Assembly: GCF_033546935.1 (NCBI RefSeq)
Contig: NZ_CP137854.1
Span: 2,294,001-2,358,000, forward strand
Direction: 5' to 3'
DNA length: 64,000 nucleotides
Source of the DNA: Xylophilus sp. GOD-11R
GTDB taxonomy: Bacteria > Pseudomonadota > Gammaproteobacteria > Burkholderiales > Burkholderiaceae_C
Shown here: in pieces, positions 62,401-64,000 of the stretch
Layout: the number at the start of each line of letters is the position of its first letter
Numbering within the stretch: position 1 is the first letter of the stretch
Notes under the pieces: generated by a model
Databases searched by the model: none
What the model saw: only the letters and a program-made list of their open reading frames with translations
Told to the model about the DNA's origin: nothing
Position numbers and translations under genes: made by a program

Positions 62401-63381
62401 TCAGGGCACGAGCACGATCTTGCCGACATTGAGGCCGGCCTCCATCCGCCGATGGGCCTCGGCCGCCTCGGCCAGCGGGTAGCGGCGGTCGAGCACGGGC
62501 TTCAGCCGGCCGTCGCCGAAGTGCGCCAGCCAGGCGTCGGCGAATCGGCGGGTCATGGCCTGCTTGACTTCGGGCGTGCGCGACTTCATCACCGTGCCCA
62601 TGATCTGCAGGTGGCGGAACAGCACCCGATCGAGCGGAAGCGCGGCACCTGTCGAACCACCCATCAGGCCGACCTGCACCAGGCGGCCGCCTTCGGCCAG
62701 CGCGCGCACGTTGCGCTCCAGGTAGGGCGCGCCGATGAAGTCGATCACCACGTCGACGCCGCGCTCGCCGGCCTCGGCCCTCACGACATCGGCGAAGTCC
62801 TGGGCCTTGTGGTCGACGAGCACGTCGGCTCCGAGCGCACGCACTTCGTCGTGCTTGCTGGCGCTGGCCGTGGCGAAGACCTGCGCGCCGACGGCATGCG
62901 CCAGTTGCACCGCCGCCGATCCGACGCCGCCGGCGGCCGCGTGGATCAGCACCTTTTCGCCGGGCTGCAGCCGGCCCAGGTGTATCAGCGCCTCGTGCGC
63001 GGTGACGAACACCTCGGGAATGGCGCCGGCCAGCACGATGTCCATGCCCTCGGGCACGCGGATCGCCATGCGGTGGTCGAAGCGCGCCAGCTCGGCGTAG
63101 GAGCCACCACCGACGATGCCCATGACCCGGTCGCCGATGGCGAAGCCGGCCACCTCGTCGCCCATGGCGACGACCTCGCCGGCGATCTCCAGGCCCATCA
63201 GCGTGGAGTCGCCGAAGTCGGCGCGGCCGTAGGCGCCACGGCGCTGGTTGAGGTCGGCCCGGTTGACGCCGGCCGCGCGGTTGCGCACCAGCAAGTCGTG
63301 CGGGCGCACGACCGGATCGGGAACATCGGTGAGTTGCAGGACGTCGGCTTCGCCGAAGGATTCGAAGGTGATGGCTTTCAT
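62401..63381 (-). CDS. NADPH:quinone oxidoreductase family protein (PIG3-like zinc-independent MDR)
   Basis: A 326-residue medium-chain dehydrogenase/reductase. NRAAGVNRADLNQRRGAYG and the nucleotide motif HAAAGGVGSAAVQLAHAVGA are typical of the PIG3/QOR class, and no catalytic zinc ligands are seen. Such enzymes reduce quinones with NADPH. The substrate here is unknown. Its ATG overlaps the stop of the upstream deacetylase gene by four bases, so the two form one transcript. Confidence 0.92.
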   Translation of the reverse strand: MKAITFESFGEADVLQLTDVPDPVVRPHDLLVRNRAAGVNRADLNQRRGAYGRADFGDSTLMGLEIAGEVVAMGDEVAGFAIGDRVMGIVGGGSYAELARFDHRMAIRVPEGMDIVLAGAIPEVFVTAHEALIHLGRLQPGEKVLIHAAAGGVGSAAVQLAHAVGAQVFATASASKHDEVRALGADVLVDHKAQDFADVVRAEAGERGVDVVIDFIGAPYLERNVRALAEGGRLVQVGLMGGSTGAALPLDRVLFRHLQIMGTVMKSRTPEVKQAMTRRFADAWLAHFGDGRLKPVLDRRYPLAEAAEAHRRMEAGLNVGKIVLVP

Positions 63382-64000
63382 GCGGCGATCGTCGCATGGG
63401 CGCAGATGGCGCCGGGCGTGGTCATCCAGATATCCCCTCGGTCGCGGGCGGCGGCGAAGGTCTCGAGCACCCGGCGCAGATGCCGCAGCCGGTAGGGCTG
63501 GCCCACGATGTAGGGATGCAGCGCCAGCCCCATCACCAGCGGCTGCTCGCGCGACTGCTCCAGCATCTCGTCGAAGTTGTCGGTGACCATGCGGCAGAAG
63601 GATTCGGAATCCATCTGCCGGCCGATGATCATCGGAATGTCGTTGAGCTCCTGCGGATAGGGCACCGACCAGAACTCCGCGCCGCTGCGGTTACGCATGC
63701 GCAAGGGCTGGTCGTCGTGGCACCAGTTGAGGGTGTAGCGGTAGCCGGTTTCCGCCAGCAGATCGGGTGTGAGGGCGCTCTCGGAGATCCAGGGCGAGAG
63801 CCAGCCGGACGGGGCCACGCCGCTTTCGCGCAGCATGCGCGCGCGGCAGTCGGCGAGCAGGCGTTTTTCTTCCGGCTCGCTCAGCACGGCCTGGCGCTCG
63901 GCGTTGGTATGGCCGTGGCCGACGAGCTCGTCACCGCGCGCCACGCAGGCCGCGATGAGTTCGCGGCAGTGGTCGTAGAGCGCGGTGTTGACCAGGGCCG
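63378..64000 (-). CDS. Polysaccharide deacetylase family protein, C-terminal part (5' end outside window)
   Basis: The frame is open to the right edge, giving 206 residues of the C-terminal part. GHGHTNAERQ, TGYRYTLNWCHDDQPL, FWSVPYPQELNDIP and a terminal ALHPYIVGQPYRLRHL segment match the NodB-like family, in particular the branch related to allantoinase PuuE and peptidoglycan or urate-pathway amidohydrolases. The metal-binding N-terminal Asp and most His ligands lie outside the window, so the substrate cannot be assigned. Confidence 0.87.
   Translation of the reverse strand, partial: ALVNTALYDHCRELIAACVARGDELVGHGHTNAERQAVLSEPEEKRLLADCRARMLRESGVAPSGWLSPWISESALTPDLLAETGYRYTLNWCHDDQPLRMRNRSGAEFWSVPYPQELNDIPMIIGRQMDSESFCRMVTDNFDEMLEQSREQPLVMGLALHPYIVGQPYRLRHLRRVLETFAAARDRGDIWMTTPGAICAHATIAA

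Overview
The window is high-GC DNA with dense, mostly short-spaced genes, typical of a Burkholderiales chromosome. Family content points to the Comamonadaceae (Variovorax, Polaromonas or Xylophilus-like): several Bug-type tripartite tricarboxylate transporter (TTT) binding proteins, a cysI-DUF934-cysH-cysD-cysN sulfur operon, the etfBA pair, a MoxR/DUF58/TgpA triad, and a Polaromonas-like talarate/galactarate dehydratase. This placement is inference from families; no rRNA or marker comparison was possible. A sigma-28-like promoter before a chemoreceptor suggests flagellar motility. No tRNA, rRNA, CRISPR array, insertion sequence or phage gene was seen.

Layout. 0-5.5 kb: the end of a cystathionine beta-lyase gene, a small basic protein, divergent tesA/ybbA-like genes, rlmB, a Bug protein and a MltB-type lytic transglycosylase. 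5.5-9.4 kb: a leftward MoxR-DUF58-transglutaminase operon. 9.5-14.7 kb: a deacetylase-like hydrolase, a broken MscS channel gene, etfBA with a clear terminator, a membrane protein and a badly decayed lipoprotein gene. 14.8-16.7 kb: a diguanylate cyclase and a LysR regulator. 16.9-24.3 kb: a rightward catabolic cluster of hydantoinase/oxoprolinase B and A, a Bug protein, a crotonase, a class III CoA transferase and a hotdog thioesterase, opposite the LysR gene. 24.4-35.7 kb: an acyltransferase, an MFS exporter, a PAS-LuxR regulator divergent from a 3-oxoacid CoA-transferase pair, a SlmA-like TetR protein, an MHYT-GGDEF-EAL protein, a PanE-like reductase, YebC, DUF3297 and a LacI regulator. 35.9-40.2 kb: a LacI-controlled aldarate locus (Bug, talarate/galactarate dehydratase, exported lactonase, Bug) with a perfect palindromic operator. 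40.2-50.5 kb: assimilatory sulfate reduction (cysI, DUF934, cysH, cysD, cysN) leading into a 7Fe ferredoxin and a ferredoxin reductase, then mnmC, yggX and a sulfate-binding protein. 50.6-56.6 kb: a lipoprotein esterase, TRAP permeases and a divergent two-component system. 56.7-64 kb: an FMN riboswitch before a type II lumazine synthase, a hybrid histidine kinase, an XdhC protein, a chemoreceptor, a quinone oxidoreductase and a partial polysaccharide deacetylase.

How the parts work together. The sulfur genes form a complete path from sulfate to sulfide (ATP sulfurylase CysDN, an Fe-S type APS reductase, and a siroheme reductase without CysJ), with a plausible electron supply in the adjoining ferredoxin and reductase. 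The LacI locus looks like uptake and breakdown of hexarates or their lactones. The LysR-linked cluster at 16.9-24.3 kb is the best candidate for an undescribed pathway: ATP-dependent amide or ring chemistry joined to CoA chemistry, including a crotonase whose usual catalytic glutamates appear to be replaced. Two genes near 10-15 kb are pseudogenes with several independent lesions each.
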